Shown piece after piece: positions 1 through 12,819 of a DNA stretch of 64,000 nucleotides (position 1 is the stretch's first letter; each line of letters begins with the position of its first letter). Origin of the DNA: Physcomitrium patens (taxonomy: Eukaryota; Streptophyta; Bryopsida; Funariales; Funariaceae); the NCBI RefSeq assembly GCF_000002425.4, contig NC_037255.1:4567477-4631476 (forward strand). Direction: 5' to 3'. A model generated the notes under the pieces. It saw only the letters and a list, made by a program, of their open reading frames with translations, ran no database searches and was not told the origin of the DNA. A program made the position numbers and the translations under genes.

Positions 1-135
1 TAGATCTTAGGTAGATAGTATATATAGAGGTAAGAGTAAAGCCTTCTTCATTCTTATCAACTCTTTTTTATTTTTAATTTAGTTTCAATAATCTCTAATT
101 TCTTTGGCTTTTGAAAATTTTTAGTTTAAATAATT
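1..135 (+). repeat. LTR fragment, family A (left edge)
   Basis: The window opens inside a copy of the family A LTR. The segment with the TATA-like tatatagagg and the following 'agagtaaagccttcttca' matches the middle of the intact A LTRs (34076-34636 and 48593-49153, read on the minus strand) and the copy at 52123-52670. The upstream half lies outside the window and the downstream half fades into AT-rich DNA. Confidence 0.7.
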
Positions 136-1640
136 ATTTAAAATGCTTATATTTTTAAGATATTAAAAGAAAGAATAGAAATATTTCTATTAAAAAATAA
201 AATATATAACAAAAAAAATATTAATATTTTTAATATACCATCAATAAGTATAAAAAGAATTAGATAATTTTATACTTACTATTGATATTTTTATATAATA
301 TCGTAATAAATTTATTTATTTATTTAAAATCAATTTACTTTAATAACTAATAGTAATCATTAAAAATATATATATTTATGAATCTTTAAAAATTAATATT
401 TTCATATTAAATAAAATAAAAATAAATTTATTTTATTTTTTAATAACAAAAATACATCTATAAATATAAATTAAAAAATTATTATAGATAATGCTATTAA
501 AAAACTTAAAATTAAGGATAAAAAAGTTTAAATTTTCCTAATATTATGATTAATTGATCTTGTGATAAGTTTAATAATTAAAATCTTAGATTTCTAATCA
601 ATAAAATATATATTAATTTAATTACACATTATATATAACTACTAAAATTTTAAAATATATCTCTTCTATATATCTCTTTTATTAAAATTTGTAATATAAT
701 CAATCTGAAAAAGTATAAAATAGCTTATAAATATTATATTAGTATAAAAATACTTAAAATAGTATATTCTATTGATTTATTATATAATTTGACTAGTCTT
801 TGTAGAATTTGTTTATAGAAGTAATTATAATATAATAATTAATTATAATATTTAAATAATTATAAATAAATAAATATTTATTAATTAAGTAATGTATAGT
901 TCAAGAAATATTAAAAACCTTCATAGATACAGATTTGTTGTATAGATTTTTTTGATTATGCTATGTAGTTATATAAATTTTTTTATGGGTAGTTTTCTTT
1001 TTAAATTTTTATTATAAAAATTTCCTAAAGTTTAGATTGACGATGAGCCTTGTGCTTATTATAAATATTTTAATGATTTTTTATTATGTTATATAGAAAT
1101 AAAATTGAAGCTTCTACTATAAATTAATCTTAACTCTTTTTTATCCATCTAAAAATAAAATAAAAATAAAATCTATATCATTAAATTATTCTTATTGATC
1201 AAATATTATCAATAGGAATATTTTATTTGCACATTAATGTATTCTTATTATTATTACTTTTACTAATTATTATATTTCAATTTTTAAAAATTAAATTTTT
1301 TATTTGATAAATTTATAAATATACATTTGTATTAAGGTACACATTATTCCAATTTTCTCTTCAAATCTCTTACAATTACAACATATTGAATTATAATTAG
1401 AATCTTTACCATTAAAAATTCAGAATAATAGTTATGAATATGACATGTGATTTAAAATAATATCAATAGAAGATTATTATAAAATTTAAATCCAAATATA
1501 TATTTTTAATGCATTAATTCCTAAATAAACAAGTACTTTTCTAATATAATTACCAAAAATGAAGACAAACATTTATTGTCTATATATTTATGTAGTATGT
1601 TTGTACGTGTTTTTGGTAATTTCAGATCTTTTATGTACAC
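136..1640. other. AT-rich intergenic DNA
   Basis: Very AT-rich sequence without long ORFs or recognisable domains. It is probably decayed repeat DNA. I see no gene in it. Confidence 0.6.
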
Positions 1641-2140
1641 TGGATAGAATCTCCGACCAAAATGAAAGTTAAAACGATGTATTTGTAACGATGTAGCCTC
1701 CAATACTGAAATAAAAACAGCGAAGCACAGCACCGTCTTTGAGATTTTTCCCAAACGAATCGAGGAAGAGTCGAATGGATGTCTCAAAATGTCATTCATC
1801 CAATATAGTGAATGAAGGCGGGACCTCCGGAGCATTCCAAATGGAACGCAATGCGGGGTCGAACAACCTCGTTCGTGGAGTTTAAAAAAGGAATGGGCCC
1901 GGGCGGCGTGCCCGGTGTCCGTGGGGTCCCAACCGCCCCTGCCCCAACCCACCCCCACTACCGTGAGCGTGCGCCATGTGGAGGACAGGGGAGGCTGTAT
2001 GACTCACCAAACCGACCTGGGAACGGGTGGTAGCTCCCCCCACCTCCTGGCCTCGACTTCGCCCCTACCCGGCCCGTCCTCAAGTCAAAATATAATTTGT
2101 GTCGTGTTCGGGGAGTTGATCACAACTATTTGGTGATTAA
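1640..2140. other. GC-rich island of unknown role
   Basis: An abrupt block of about 500 bp with much higher GC than either flank, containing C-runs and G-runs and a short GC palindrome (CCGGGC, 5-nt spacer, GCCCGG) near 1895-1915. Frames on both strands are open for up to 145 codons, but the translations are low-complexity and show no domain, so I do not call a gene. It could be a promoter or CpG-rich regulatory region, a non-coding transcript, or a remnant of a lost gene. Confidence 0.4.
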
Positions 2141-3511
2141 ACATCCTAAAAAACTACCACCAATAATAAATCGAAACTTCAAAGAAATCCAGTTGTCTTT
2201 AAATTAGAAATAGGATCGTTTTATTTATTCTAACATGAAATACTATTTTGTGACGGATATCTATGCATGAGAATTAAAAATTTTAATTGCTAAATACATC
2301 CACACAGTTTTCAGAAATAATAAACAAGACATTGATGTGACACATGTATTTCAATAGGCCGAGATAAGAGTTAGATCTTATGAAATGTTGTGGTTTTATA
2401 ATATAACATTGATCTGCTGTGAAAGGAAGGAATGAAGGTATGTTGTACTGGAATCAATAGAACATTATAGACAATTTTTTCTACAAGAAAATAATATGCC
2501 TTTCTATCATTATGATTGGATTGGTTGGTCATGGTACTTGTATTCTTTTTACTTTATTAAATTTTACTTTAATCCTACTAATCGCTCTATGCGGCACATA
2601 ATCTGTCATGCTCAAAGTTGGCTTTGGTGACTTTATTTGTAAGTGGGTTCAACCTGGTGAACAGTTATGGCAAAAGCATTGTCCACCAGAGTCTCAACCT
2701 CTTTTCTGAATGTCTTTCAATTCCACACTGAAAAAAAAGTTTTTTTTAAAAAGAAAATCACCATATGCATATACCTACATGACAGTTTTTATTTATTTAT
2801 TTATTATTATTATTATTGGAATCCAACAACATATTCGGAAAGGAATAACAAATTATGATTGAGAAAGATTAGAGACACGAACCAACCTTTGTTGTCACAT
2901 AGAAGTGTTTTAAAGCCTCTGTTTCTCAAGGTGGGTACTACACCAAACATCTTAATTCAAAGCCTTTAAAGGGCTTGATTCAGGTCACACACTTGTACCA
3001 ATGCAGGCTGACAATATCAACTTTTATTTACCCCAATTTGATCTAAAATCCCTCAGTTAAGTGAAGAGTCCACTTACCCGAGTCACTATGAGCTAACAAT
3101 TCCCTTAACTACACAGCATCGTCGAAGACCCGCATTGCGTCCCACGCCATCATCGGAAGAGGTTTCTACGAAGTCCTTCTCAAAGTTGTGCGCGTTACCG
3201 TGCAAAGTATCGTTCACATTGCTCCTGACCCGAAGGTGGTAAGAAGGCATCGAAGGTCTGGTCTAAGGTTGAATTCGTACCAATAAATTCTCGGAAATAG
3301 TGGTTCCGAGAAGTGGGGATCACGCGTCCATTGCGGGACCTGTATTTACGGGAACCGCCGACCACATGCAGCGATTCATGAGGCTGCAGAATGCATTCGG
3401 GTATGCAGTATGCTGGATTTTGAAAATTAGCGACATAGGGTCAGCGAAGTGTGGTAGGGTTTTGCTGTAATTACTTTCGCATCGCAACCACAAGAGGAAT
3501 CGCATTCGTGA
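2141..3511. other. Upstream region of the AP2/ERF gene
   Basis: The first half is AT-rich with ATT and TTTA runs around 2795-2820. From about 3060 the base composition rises to that of the gene and probably contains its promoter and 5' UTR. I found no convincing TATA box and no other ORF that looks real. Confidence 0.4.
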
Positions 3512-4189
3512 ATGACAATTCGTATGTTGGTGAATGCAATGGTGGCGAGGAGCGGCAGCCTGAGGACAGCGCCTGACATTGGTGTAGAGAGTACTCAGCA
3601 TTGCTTAGGTGTGGTGAAGGAGAAAAATCGATTTGCATTGAAGGAGGGTGTGAATGTTGCAGTCCCCAAGTACAGAGGTGTTCGTCAACGCCAATGGGGG
3701 AAGTGGGTTTCCGAGATTAGAGAACCGAAGAAGAGGTCGCGGATCTGGTTGGGGTCTTTTCCTACAGCCGAGATGGCAGCCCGAGCTTACGACGCAGCCG
3801 TGGTGTGCTTGAGAGGGCCAACGGCGTCATTGAATTTTCCTGACTCGCCTCCTCATGGGCTTCCCGCATGTCAGTCGCCACACGACGTGCAAATCGCAGC
3901 AGCTGCGGCTGCTGCGGAGCTATCCTCGCCGTTGTCTCTGCCAAATCCGCCTGTTGCACTACCCCTAGACGTGCAATTGCATATCATGGAATCAGAAACG
4001 AAGCCGTCCCCTGAGCTGCAGCGCATCGAAACGAAGAAAGCTGACCAGCTCGGCTCGGACGAAATTGTATCGCGTTCGTCTGCATCGGATTGGTTCACCC
4101 CCTTTGAAGATCCATGGTGTAGTAACCATGCATTAGAGGACATGGGTACGTCATTCACAGATTTTCCATACTTAGAAGATATTATATAG
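3512..4189 (+). CDS. AP2/ERF transcription factor, DREB type
   Basis: Predicted nuclear DNA-binding protein of 225 aa from a single uninterrupted frame. The AP2/ERF domain lies at residues 53-110, starting at KYRGVRQ, with the GKWVSEIRE strand, the RIWLG motif, [11 protein letters not shown] helix and the closing LNFP. V66 and E71 are at the positions called V14 and E19, the pair typical of the DREB subfamily (ERF proteins have A and D). The end of the domain ([12 protein letters not shown]) most resembles the A-5 group around Arabidopsis ERF011-ERF013, but the EAR motif often found there is absent. An alanine run follows at 128-135, then a Ser/Pro-rich middle and an acidic, aromatic C-terminus (about 188-225) that could be an activation domain. 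M1, M5 and M10 are all possible starts; M1 gives the longest frame. DREB factors bind DRE/CRT-type elements in stress-response promoters; the targets here are unknown. Confidence 0.9.
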   Translation: MTIRMLVNAMVARSGSLRTAPDIGVESTQHCLGVVKEKNRFALKEGVNVAVPKYRGVRQRQWGKWVSEIREPKKRSRIWLGSFPTAEMAARAYDAAVVCLRGPTASLNFPDSPPHGLPACQSPHDVQIAAAAAAAELSSPLSLPNPPVALPLDVQLHIMESETKPSPELQRIETKKADQLGSDEIVSRSSASDWFTPFEDPWCSNHALEDMGTSFTDFPYLEDII

Positions 4190-5000
4190 CACAACTTCAC
4201 TATTCAGGAGATGGACTAAACTCAATCTCCAGCACATAGAGCCTCGACTCGGTTTCAGATTGTCCGGTTCACGTCCCTCGACAAATCCGGTGTACTTGAC
4301 GTAGACATTGTGAGCAAGGTTCACAGTGCATTACGGCGTAGATCTAGTATCATAAACCCCAAAATGTAAAGACAGGGCCACATTATGTAAACCCGAGGGT
4401 GATAGCGAAGTTGTGCTGTGTGGCGACCGAAATCGGGCGATGAAATCGCACACCCTACTCCTGCATGTACATCGGACTCTTCCAGCAACTTGCTCTCTCG
4501 CTACCGTACTCGCATCCCTCGAATCCACGAGCTGGATGCCTTGCCTTCACCGCAAGAATACTCGTAAATCCACTGTGGACACTGTATTATAGCACTGATC
4601 GGGTCCTTTCATGTTGTAGAAATTGTGCATGGTTCTCGGTTGATAGCAAGCTCAAGAGCCTCCAGCATCTTGGACGAAACATGTCCTCGGCCGACGAAAT
4701 CTGGTCTTCGTCATCCAGGTGACCGGAGATAGAGTGAAGAAGGGCACCGAACGGCTGTCGTCCGTTTTCTGTGCGGTTTTCGGTTCATGTATAAATAGTG
4801 TTCATCCTCGTTGTTTGTGATCCATTCTTTGGAATGTCGTTGTCCCCTCCTGTATTTTATGGTCAAGGTCACTGTTGTCCAGTCCGTGAGGGTCGTTTTG
4901 GACATTTCATTGGGGTACATAAAGTATTAAGTTCCATTTGGCAGGCAGTATTATATCATAATAAAAGTTCGTACGTGCGTGCTTTTTATACCGGACAAAT
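4190..5000 (+). other. Probable 3' UTR and downstream region of the AP2/ERF gene
   Basis: About 800 bp with gene-like base composition following the AP2/ERF stop codon. Small ORFs on both strands look random. The canonical poly(A) signal AATAAA at 4960-4965 sits just before composition falls to AT-rich. A 3' UTR reaching about 4990 is possible but unproven. Confidence 0.4.
4960..4965 (+). terminator. AATAAA polyadenylation signal
   Basis: Perfect AATAAA near the end of the gene-like composition downstream of the AP2/ERF stop. Plant poly(A) signals are loose and AT-rich DNA makes chance matches common. Confidence 0.3.
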
Positions 5001-5609
5001 GTAAAATCTGTACCATGTGCACAGAAAAAGTATTCAAGATAGTTAATGTCATTTGTTTATTTGTTTGTTATTTTGATTTTTTATGAAACATTAGGAGGTA
5101 GACACTTTTAGTATTAAATTGGGTCCAATAAATACTTGAGATGTGTTTACTTTGGATGGTAGGTCAAAGTTTCACTTTATATTGTGCCCTTCCTCTTGTA
5201 AACATATTTGTTTTTCTCCAATCCAAGTATTTCTCAAAATTTTAAAGTACCTCAGTTCATTTTGAAGTTTTGAATGGATTAGAATTCGGATTATTCTCCA
5301 ATAAGTTCTTTTATAGTCTGTCAACTTAAATCAAAATATTTATAATTATTTTTTAAATTTTATTTGATTAGATTTATTTGATTAAAATTTATTTGATTAG
5401 ATTTATAAATGACATTGTTATATTACTTCAAAATAGTCCAAAAACATGTTTCTAAAATTAGAATACAAACTAATTCCATATTATTGAAATTACCAAAGTA
5501 TTTTAAAAAAATATTTATTTGAAAAAAGGCAAAATATAAAAATCATTTAGAATAGTTAAGACTACAAAAGAATAAAAATATAGCAAAATTGATTGCAATT
5601 TGATATATA

Positions 5610-5650
<41 letters not shown>

Positions 5651-5792
5651 CTATATATATATATATATATATATATTCTTAGACTTAAGCTAATAAGTTA
5701 ATTAAACATATAAGATTGATATAACCTATAAAAGATCAAAACAATAATATTTTAATTTTTTATATTTAATCAAATATCAAATCATTGCTTAT
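5001..5792. other. AT-rich intergenic DNA
   Basis: Non-coding AT-rich sequence between the AP2/ERF 3' region and a family A LTR, containing a long TA tract. No gene seen. Confidence 0.6.
5602..5676. repeat. (TA)n microsatellite
   Basis: About 75 bp of nearly pure TA dinucleotides with interruptions by AAAT and C. Confidence 0.95.
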
Positions 5793-6290
5793 TAACAAGA
5801 ACAAGAACTTGAAGAATGAAAATAACCAAGTGAGACATTTCTCAAAGAAAAATGACAAATAAAAGAATAAGTTAATATATATAGTTAAAAAAAATAGAAT
5901 AATTATTGCTAAAGACTAAAGGACTAGAAAATCTTGAAACTAGAAAAGGAGCAAAAAAAAGAGTTGATAAGAGTAAAAAAGGCCTCACACTTGCCTTCAT
6001 ATATACTAACTAACTTTGAGCTATGTAGCAACATTCTATAAGATCTTCAACACATGTCCAACTTGTAGGGCACATGACTAATTCGTAATGTAAGTTTCTT
6101 ATATAAATGTCACATGTCCAATTTGTATCATAAGTAGCCAACATATGTGACACATGGCCAACTTTTCAACCTACAAATCATCTACATATAACTAAAGATA
6201 AATCCACATCTATAAGACTTCTAACAAGCTTTTCCATAGGATATTATCAAATTTATATCTAATTACTTCTATTAATTTAGATTATCTGGA
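5793..6290 (-). repeat. Degenerate LTR, family A (minus orientation)
   Basis: Read on the plus strand it follows the plus-strand order of the A LTR at 34076-34636: 'aacaagaacaagaactt', a 'gactagaaaatcttgaaac' block, 'gttgataagagtaaa', the 'tatatatactaactaact' TATA-like block, and 'acacatggccaact'. It is more diverged than the A element LTRs. The next copy (6447-6900) is in the opposite orientation, forming an inverted pair around TA tracts. Confidence 0.75.
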
Positions 6291-6310
6291 TAATTATAAA
6301 TTGATCATTT

Positions 6311-6312
<2 letters not shown>

Positions 6313-6341
<29 letters not shown>
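6313..6341. repeat. (TA)n microsatellite
   Basis: Pure TA tract of about 29 bp between two inverted A LTR copies. Confidence 0.95.
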
Positions 6342-6347
<6 letters not shown>

Positions 6348-6409
6348 AAATTATTTTTAATTTTTTTTATCAAAAAAAATTATTTTTAATATCATATAAC
6401 TATTACAAA

Positions 6410-6410
<1 letters not shown>

Positions 6411-6446
<36 letters not shown>
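6411..6446. repeat. (TA)n microsatellite
   Basis: TA tract of about 36 bp with one C interruption, directly before the plus-oriented A LTR copy. Confidence 0.95.
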
Positions 6447-6451
<5 letters not shown>

Positions 6452-6900
6452 CCAAGTATAAGATAAATATAAGTAGATTTAATATTATATTATGGCAAAG
6501 CTTCTTAGAAGCTTCATAGATGCATATTTCACTTTATACATGTTTATAGTTAATTGATATGTTAGAAACTTGGCCAACAAGTTAGCCATGCATTGTACAT
6601 GTGGATAGCTTGTGGTATAAGCTAATAATGTGGCACACATATAGGAAACTTACCTTGCAAGTTAAGACACATAATCACAAATTAGACACTTGTTGGAGGT
6701 CCTATAGAATGTTGCCACATAACTCTTAGTTAGATAGTATATATAGAGGTAAAAATGAAGTCTTTTCCACTCTTATCAATACATTTTTAGTCTTTAATCT
6801 TGTTTCAAGACTTTCTAGTCTTCTTGTATTTGACAATAGCCATTTTAATCTAATATTATACCAATTTGAATGATTTTTTAGTTTTTTTAAGTGACACAAG
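6447..6900 (+). repeat. Degenerate LTR, family A
   Basis: Contains the family landmarks in order: 'aagcttcttagaagcttcat', 'gttagaaacttggccaac', 'ggaggtcctatagaatgttg', the TATA-like 'agatagtatatatagagg', and 'ttgacaatagccatt'. Both ends have decayed. No internal retroelement sequence adjoins it, so it is a solo LTR or a fragment. Confidence 0.8.
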
Positions 6901-7423
6901 AATTTATTGATTTTTTAATTTTTTAAAATTCATGTTCTTGATAATGAATTAATTATTTCAAAATCTAAGAATTAATCTCATTTTTCTATTTATTTATATT
7001 AGCTATTATATATTAATGATATATTCACAAATGATGTTAAATTTTTGATTTAAATAGATTAGAAATCTTTCTTAATTTTTACTTTTTTCTTATATCAAAT
7101 TAATTGATTGATATTCTAATTAAATCAAATAATTTTATCATATTAATTATAAAGATATTTTTTAGATAAGTTGCCACATCTTTTTTTTTTAATTTTTTAA
7201 TTTTTTATATTGATATGCCAAAATACATTATATTTCTATAGGATCTAAATTTGTTTTCTTATAATAGCATATACAATAATAAAGTTTGATGTCCTATTAT
7301 ATATTATTTTGTTTGAAAATATATCATGCACTTGGTTGTGGAAGGTAAACTTGTACTTTGTAGTTAATTAAAAATATATTAAAAAAAAATGTTAATTTAC
7401 TTAAAGGTCAACCATTAACCTTT
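6901..7423. other. AT-rich DNA between two A LTR copies
   Basis: No ORF or motif recognised. It could be decayed internal sequence of the same family, but I see no protein similarity. Confidence 0.4.
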
Positions 7424-7938
7424 TGTCATGAATATAATTCATATTAACAATTATCTAAATAAGGAGAATTAAGTAGAAGTAAACAGAAGCATGTAAATTA
7501 TATAATATATTATATAAAGGCTTTATAAATTTGGATTTTATTTTATATATGTTTATAAGTGATTGATAGGTTGAAAACTTTGTCAAGAAGTTGGCAATAT
7601 GTTGCACATGTTGGCCACTTGTAGTATAAGTTGGCCATATAGTGCACATATAGAAAACTTGCTTTGCAAGTTAGATACATATTTTTTGAATTTAACATGT
7701 ATTATAAGTTCCATAGAACATCACTATGTAGCTTTTATTTAAATTGTCTATATAAATGCAATAGTAAGGCCTTTCTCACTCTTATCAATTTATTACTTTC
7801 TTCTAGTCTAATTTCAAGAGTCTATAGCTCTTATATCTTTAATAATAACTATTCCAATCTCTTCTTAAATACATCTTTTCTCCATCTTCTTTTGAGATAC
7901 ATCTCACATATTTTTATTCTTTGATTTCTTATCCTTAA
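7424..7938 (+). repeat. Degenerate LTR, family A
   Basis: Starts TGTCATGAAT, like the TGTCATGGAC start of the A LTR on its coding strand, and ends near 'ttatccttaaa' (family end CTTGTCCTTGACA). It carries the conserved 'agaaaacttgctttgcaagt' and 'ctcactcttatcaat' blocks. About 515 bp against 561 bp in the reference pair. Confidence 0.8.
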
Positions 7939-8760
7939 AACCTTCTCTAATTGTGTTTTTAATCTATAAGCAATAATAGTTAATTATTGCATGGTTTATT
8001 TTCTTTCAAAATTTGTAAGAATGTTGTAAATTAATTTCATTATTAGCTTAAAAAATATTATTTCAATTCAATTGGAAGATTATTCAAAATCATTGAAATC
8101 TCTTCAAATCCTTGAAATCTATTATTTGAGATCTTAACTCAAGTGAATTTTAATAGTCTTTGATCATACTATTTGATTAATCTTAAATTCATAAAATACA
8201 TTCAAAACAAATAGATTTACAATCTCACAAATTTATACTTGTCAATTTGCTAAAATGTCCACAAAAGTCTACAAAATATATACTTTTGTTTATTTTAAAA
8301 AACCATGAGTCACTAAAATTACCTTATCTTTGTAAATCTTTTATAAAATCAATATCTTTTTAAATTATCCAAAATTAACACTTAGACATATCCAATAAAA
8401 ATTTATCCTTAATATTGTTTTTCAATCAACAAAAAAAACCTTATTAATTGCTGTAGGTGTATGATTTTATGCCTTAGGATTTGATATCATCATTAATTCA
8501 CAACCAATTTTCTTTAGATGTTAGCATTTATTTTTTCAAGTTATTTTTTTTATTAAATGCTATTTTTTATTTCCACTTAAAAAATATAATAATATTATTT
8601 TTTATAATTCATTATTTTATTTTATTTTTAGTCTTGTAAATTAAAAAATATCATTTTTATAGAATTAAAATATTCATAATAATTTTTTTTTATTATCTTC
8701 ATATCTTTTATCCATATTTTTTTAAAGTAATTTTTTACTATGTTTTTTAATAAATTTCTT

Positions 8761-8765
<5 letters not shown>

Positions 8766-8797
<32 letters not shown>
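8766..8797. repeat. (TA)n microsatellite
   Basis: About 32 bp of TA dinucleotides. Confidence 0.95.
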
Positions 8798-8800
<3 letters not shown>

Positions 8801-9086
8801 CTAATAGCCATGTTATAATATAATATCAAATAAAAATTACATGAAGCTCAAATAAAGATCATCTAAAACGATAATAAAGAATAGATAATAAATAGATAAA
8901 AATTGGATGAAAATATGATAAAGATTAGATGAAGATCAAAAGAAGATTAGAAAAAGATCACGTTATAGTTGGATGAAGTCTAGATACTCTCAAATGCTCT
9001 ACTTTGTCAATAATGATGATTTCCACATGTTCTTTTTAAGCCAAGGACAAAAAAAATTACAAGTACCACCATCACTACCTCTTGTG

Positions 9087-9231
9087 TCAATGAAAAAAAA
9101 TCATGAGCATTAATACAATCTTCGTTTATATCAATGACAAACAAAAATAACATAAGAAACATCATGGTTGCTTTTTATACTAGTGAAAAATAAAAATATC
9201 ATAAGTAATGTTATAGTTGAATCACATGGTT
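9087..9231. repeat. Degenerate tandem repeat, about 3 units of 45-50 bp
   Basis: Units share the pattern 'tcaatga', an A-rich stretch, then 'cat(a)ag/aac' and 'gtta/ggttg'. The second and third units are the most alike. Old and weak. Confidence 0.3.
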
Positions 9232-10554
9232 TTAGTTGTTTTAGCTTCAACAAAAAAATACAATTATTTTTTAGAGAGCCTACAAAACTATTGCAACTTT
9301 AAAAATCTATTGTATTATCAACAAGTTTCAATACATCAGTCTATGACACAAATTGTTAACTAGATGAATAAAAAACAGTTGTGATCTAAATGACATGTCA
9401 TAGAAAAAAATAAGATAGTCTTTATTTAAAGCACACCTTAAGTCTTTAGCAATTGATTTATAATTATGATTTTTTTTTCTTGCTTTATTCTTGTGGCTTT
9501 TTATATTCAAACAAGCTTCATTATTTAATACAAAAAAATCAAAGAATAGTCAAGACAAATTCTTTCTTTATACTTTACAAGGCTGTAAAAACAATCTTAT
9601 TACTTCATTCAAGTTGCTAGTCTCTATACAAAAGCTAGACAATGTCTAGTGGATTATTAAATTAGTTAGTAACTTTTACCTATTTAAATTAAATAAGATC
9701 ATTCATCATAATACTAACAAAAATATATTTCTTTTTAATCATAACAACCTACTTACAACAACCTTATATGCTAATTTGTAAGAAAATTCTTCATTTTACA
9801 AATTTCTATAAGTTGCTTTTCAATTTAACATCCTTCTTGCATATTGTATAGTTGCATTTTTAATTATCTTCTAAAACACAATCTAATTCTTTTAATTGCA
9901 ACCCTTCTACTTTTTTGTACTTCAAACTTATGTAAATCTAATTTTTTCTTTGTAGTAATCTAATTCTTACATGCTCACACTATAGCTAAAGTGCTATAAC
10001 CCATATATGACATGTGCACCTCTTTTCATGTAAGTACTATAATAGTAAGAAGTTTTCATATCTTATAGAATTTTTATTTATTTATTTATTTATTTTTTGA
10101 AATTTTAACTACACTATGGTGTTTTAAAAAATTTAATTTTTTCAGTAATATTTTATCTACTACCTAATAATTATAGGTTACTAATAAATAATACATATAA
10201 AAATATATTTTTGTATATATTAGCCATAATAATTAAACACCAAATTTTATAATTAAAATAATCTTTTTAAATCAACTAAGATAATTATATTTAAGACTTA
10301 TTAAGACTGTAATTTAATAAAGTTTTACTTAACAAAATTTTTATTTAACAAATTTTTTATAAATTTTATATTTTCTAAGTCCTAATATATATTTAGATAA
10401 TAAAATAGTCTCTTAAATCTTAAAATTTATATATTAAAATAATTTTATATTTTATTTTTAATAGATCCACTCTTATCTAAAAATTCTTCTAAAAACTTAT
10501 CTTTTAGAAAATATGAGAACTAACTAGTATTGTAGTAGTTATAGAGAAAAAGAT

Positions 10555-10781
10555 ATACATGTCATATATAGATTGTAGCACCGTAGTTGTAGGTGCAAAG
10601 ATAAGTCTAAGGCCTCATGTTCTTTCTAAGCAATCCTTTACACCACCTTGTGAGTTTTAGTGAGGCTCAAATCTTTAATCCCTCAAGCAATTTAGCCTTG
10701 AAATAAAACCATTTATTTAATTTTTATCTTTTTTTTATATAAAAATTTATTTAACATATTTATAATAACTTAGATATATAT

Positions 10782-10827
<46 letters not shown>

Positions 10828-11094
10828 TATATCATTAAAAATCTCTGAATATTATCTTTATTAATATTTTATTTTATCTTTTATTTTATTTAATATTATA
10901 TAAAATTACAATGAACAAAATGTGACTAGTTTTTGGAGTGTGCAATTGTCTAATTGCATTTCTTTTACTTGTTATGTTCTTATTCTTATTTATTTCTTCT
11001 TAATTTTATCACCTACTTCACACTATTCATTACAAGAAGCTCTTAATTGAGGCCATCTTGTAAATTGGATTGAAAGATAAATTTTACCTTCTCA
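10555..11094 (+). repeat. Partial copy of dispersed repeat family G
   Basis: Matches the 3' half of the longer copies at 27678-28855 and 53407-54570. Shared landmarks are 'ttgtagcacc', 'agataagtctaaggcctc', 'agtgaggctc', 'gtgactagtttt' and 'aattgaggccatcttg'. It ends 'ttttaccttctca', matching the end of the 27678 copy. A (TA)n tract interrupts it at 10773-10825. Confidence 0.75.
10773..10825. repeat. (TA)n microsatellite
   Basis: About 53 bp of TA with two early G interruptions, inside a G repeat copy. Confidence 0.95.
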
Positions 11095-11881
11095 ATGGCT
11101 ACTTAAAAATTCTTTGGTAATAATCTTCTCATTGAGACCTTGACTCATTAAAATAAACATCCAACATCTTATAAAATCAAAATTTAATTATATTTATAAA
11201 ATTTAAATATATTTTTAGCACAAAATAGGAGTCATATAATATTTAGACATATTCTTAGAGAGAAGGAATTTAGAGGAAATATTAGTCTTAAATTTAGTAA
11301 TTGAGAAGAGTATATATTTATTTCTATGATTACCATGCCTTGGAAGAAAAGTGTTTTTTTGGTACATCCAAAAAATTAAAAAATATTTATATATAAAAAA
11401 AAATTAGAAATTTCTGGATAAAGCTTTGAGAATTTAGATTTAGAATTTGTAATTTAGAAGTTTGAAATTTATGATTTAGAATATAAAAAATCAGAACATA
11501 TACTAGTTAAAATGAATAATTAAGAAGTTTCAAAAGATAGGATCTAAAGATTAAAATAGATGGGACAACCTAAGATATTGTATGATCTAACATTTTACAA
11601 TTCATAGAAAAGAAAATGCCTTCACTTGCTTTTATTCCAAAAATCCAAAAAATATAAATTTTTAGATTAGTAAAAATGGATCAAGTAGAATCATGAATCT
11701 ATTGCTTGCTATTACTGTCATATTTAAACATCTTCTTATTAATATAATAAAAATCAAAATTGCTATAATAAAAAAATTAATTATGTTAACTTTAAAATCT
11801 ATTGGAATGCCAAACTAGAAGCATTATTTTTCTTTTAAAAAATGTGTTTGGTAGTAATTTTACATTACTAATTTGCATTTT

Positions 11882-11884
<3 letters not shown>

Positions 11885-11913
<29 letters not shown>
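11885..11913. repeat. (TA)n microsatellite
   Basis: About 29 bp of TA followed by TCTATC. Confidence 0.95.
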
Positions 11914-11915
<2 letters not shown>

Positions 11916-12790
11916 ATCTTACTACTTTGTGTATAAAATAATTTAATAATTAAATAATTAGATTCTCAAAGTCAAATTTGATATTTTTTAAATTTTAGTA
12001 ATTCATATTTGATAATTTAAATGACAAAAAATCTATAATAATTGGAATTATTTCTTATTTTAGACTGTTTATTATATTCTTCTATAAAAGTGGATATAAG
12101 TAATAGAAATAAGTTTAAACTTCAATTAAGTATATAATCTATTTGATTAATTTTTTTATTTGGTTTTAATATATAGTATGTTTAGAAACAAGGTATGGAG
12201 TATGCTTTAGTTATTACATCTAAAAAAGCTTTCAATACCAATTATATATCTTTTTATTTTAAGATTTAGAATTTAGAATTTAGAATTACAAGTATCATAG
12301 GACATATATTTAGAGTTCAAAACTTTAAGTTTAAGTTTTTAGAATCATATTAGTATATCCAGTATTTATACTTCTTTGTTTTTAATTGAAAAAAAGCTTA
12401 GTTATTAATTATTTTTTAATTTTTTATAACCAATAATTTTGGTGAAATAAATAATATATTCTACAAGTTTTTAGACTTATAAGTTTATACACTTTAACTA
12501 TATATTTATAAATTTAATTTTATAATGAGAAAGATTTTTATAAGTGTTAAGTCATTTATCTTTTGTATATTGGATTCATAATATGTAATTGTATAATCAA
12601 ATTATATTAGAAGTTTTTCGATATGTGGATATTAAGGATTTTATTTATTTGGTTATTAAGTTTAGAGTTTTGTTAGCCCAAGTAGGTGAGTAGGATAGTC
12701 CAAGACATGACATAATCTAATAATTTAGAAGATTTGTAAAATCGAAAATCTTATAAAAACTTAAACCATTAGAATTTAACATGGTGTTCT

Positions 12791-12819
12791 TTATTATTAT
12801 TATTATTATTATTATTATT
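12791..12819. repeat. (ATT)n microsatellite
   Basis: About nine to ten uninterrupted ATT units. Confidence 0.95.

Larger units (their letters stand above)
7939..10554. other. AT-rich intergenic DNA
   Basis: About 2.6 kb without a supportable gene. It has a (TA)n tract at 8766-8797 and a degenerate 45-50 bp repetition around 9087-9231. The stretch 8090-8530 shares weak similarity with 26700-27060, so both may be remnants of one dispersed repeat family. Confidence 0.5.

Noticed and set aside
1521-1958. 145-codon minus-strand open frame
   Set aside because: It spans a GC-rich to AT-rich transition, has no domain, and its translation is what biased composition would give.
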